Source: an uncultured Mycobacterium sp.
Lineage (GTDB): Bacteria > Actinomycetota > Actinomycetes > Mycobacteriales > Mycobacteriaceae
Length of the DNA stretch: 64,000 nt
Direction of reading: 5' to 3'
Assembly: GCA_900078375.1 (NCBI GenBank)
Contig: FLQS01000005.1
Location: forward strand, 62,047-126,046
Part shown: positions 63,639-64,000 of the stretch, piece after piece
Numbering within the stretch: the stretch's first letter is position 1
Layout: every line of letters starts with the position of its first letter
Made by a program: the position numbers and the translations under genes
Notes under the pieces: generated by a model
Database searches by the model: none
Seen by the model: the letters and a program-made list of their open reading frames with translations, nothing else
What the model was told of the DNA's origin: nothing

Positions 63639-64000
63639 ATGACCACCGCCAGCGTGTGCCCGTTCGGAGCCGACCCCAATTCCCGGGTCGCTTCGCTCCT
63701 GCCCTCCGGCTTCGACTTCACCGACCCTGACCTGCTGCTGCACGGAATGCCCGTCGCCCAATTCGCGCGGCTCCGCGAGACCGCGCCGGTGTGGTGGAAC
63801 GAGCAGGCCCCGGGCAGCTCGGTCTTCGACGACGGTGGCTACTGGGTGATCACCAAGCACCGCGATATCCGCGACATCTCCCGCGACGGCCACCTCTGGT
63901 CGACCAACAAGCAGGGCGTGGTGATGCGCTTCGCCGACGACATGACCAAGGATCAGATCGAGATCACCAAGGCGCTGCTGATCAACCACGACGCACCGGA
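63639..64000 (+). CDS. Cytochrome P450, N-terminal part (cut by window edge)
   Basis: The first 120 residues of a P450: MTTASVCPFGADPNSRVASL, then FARLRETAPVWWNEQ, YWVITKHRDIRDISRDGHLW and ALLINHDAPE, which runs into the conserved C-helix motif outside the window. The Trp-Trp block and WSTNKQGVVM resemble the CYP125/CYP142/CYP188-type mycobacterial P450s. The ATG at 63639 is 7 nt after GAGG (63629-63632), a usable Shine-Dalgarno. It is divergent from the carboxyltransferase gene, with 87 nt holding an inverted repeat. Confidence 0.88.
   Translation, partial: MTTASVCPFGADPNSRVASLLPSGFDFTDPDLLLHGMPVAQFARLRETAPVWWNEQAPGSSVFDDGGYWVITKHRDIRDISRDGHLWSTNKQGVVMRFADDMTKDQIEITKALLINHDAP

Overview
The window is a GC-rich, densely coded stretch of a non-tuberculous mycobacterial (Mycolicibacterium-type) chromosome. 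The evidence is lineage-specific content (mycothiol synthase MshD, LmeA, a mycofactocin-type SDR, LCP ligase, Cfp29-type encapsulin, the RNase HII-(p)ppGpp synthetase fusion). Gene order also follows, largely collinearly, the M. tuberculosis segment from desA1 (Rv0824c) down to purD (Rv0772). That comparison is from memory of the reference genome, not a computed alignment. No rRNA, tRNA, CRISPR array, insertion sequence or prophage was seen.

Layout. 1-3.9 kb: end of a sugar transferase, a 52-aa protein, an MpaB-like oxygenase divergent from a TetR regulator, and two tandem paralogous secreted proteins. 3.9-9.1 kb: acyl-ACP desaturase desA1, dus, an LCP cell-wall ligase and phoU. 9.1-13.2 kb: the phosphate transporter pstSCAB on the minus strand. 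Both phosphate units carry direct 11-nt PHO-box-like repeats. 13.2-19.1 kb: mshD and glnR, divergent from lmeA and thiX, then a cysteine-attenuated sulfurtransferase operon (poly-Cys leader peptide, DUF4395, cysA, sseC), a 32-aa membrane protein and a nitrobindin-like protein. 19.1-20.3 kb: small lipoproteins and a hairpin-rich intergenic stretch. 20.3-25.9 kb: pabC, ygfZ, DUF3073, purM, DUF2461, a cupin and an NAD(P)-binding protein.

26-46 kb is mainly purine synthesis: purF, purL, purQ, purS and purC. Between these lie an alpha/beta-hydrolase and a CPBP protease coupled to purL, an antiporter, a P450, pepC, the DyP-encapsulin pair, an MBL protein, an SDR, DUF2334, a glutathione peroxidase and ptrB. 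47.0-52.7 kb is an accessory catabolic block: Rieske oxygenase, two NTF2-like proteins, ferredoxin, GMC oxidoreductase, TetR and mycofactocin-type SDR, headed by a 44-bp near-perfect palindrome. It lies where M. tuberculosis has cyp126. 52.8-64 kb: purB, relZ, SDR-TetR, a Tat esterase, an MDMPI-family protein, a P450, purD, an acyl-CoA carboxylase subunit and the start of another P450.

Many genes, including several pur genes, have a TANNNT -10 element 6-8 nt before an ATG/GTG and no Shine-Dalgarno, the pattern of leaderless mycobacterial mRNAs. The most unusual items are the poly-Cys attenuator with mutually exclusive pairings, the Rieske/GMC/mycofactocin block and its palindrome, the loss of the usual catalytic Glu in the alarmone synthetase domain, and dus with no canonical start codon at its conserved N-terminus.
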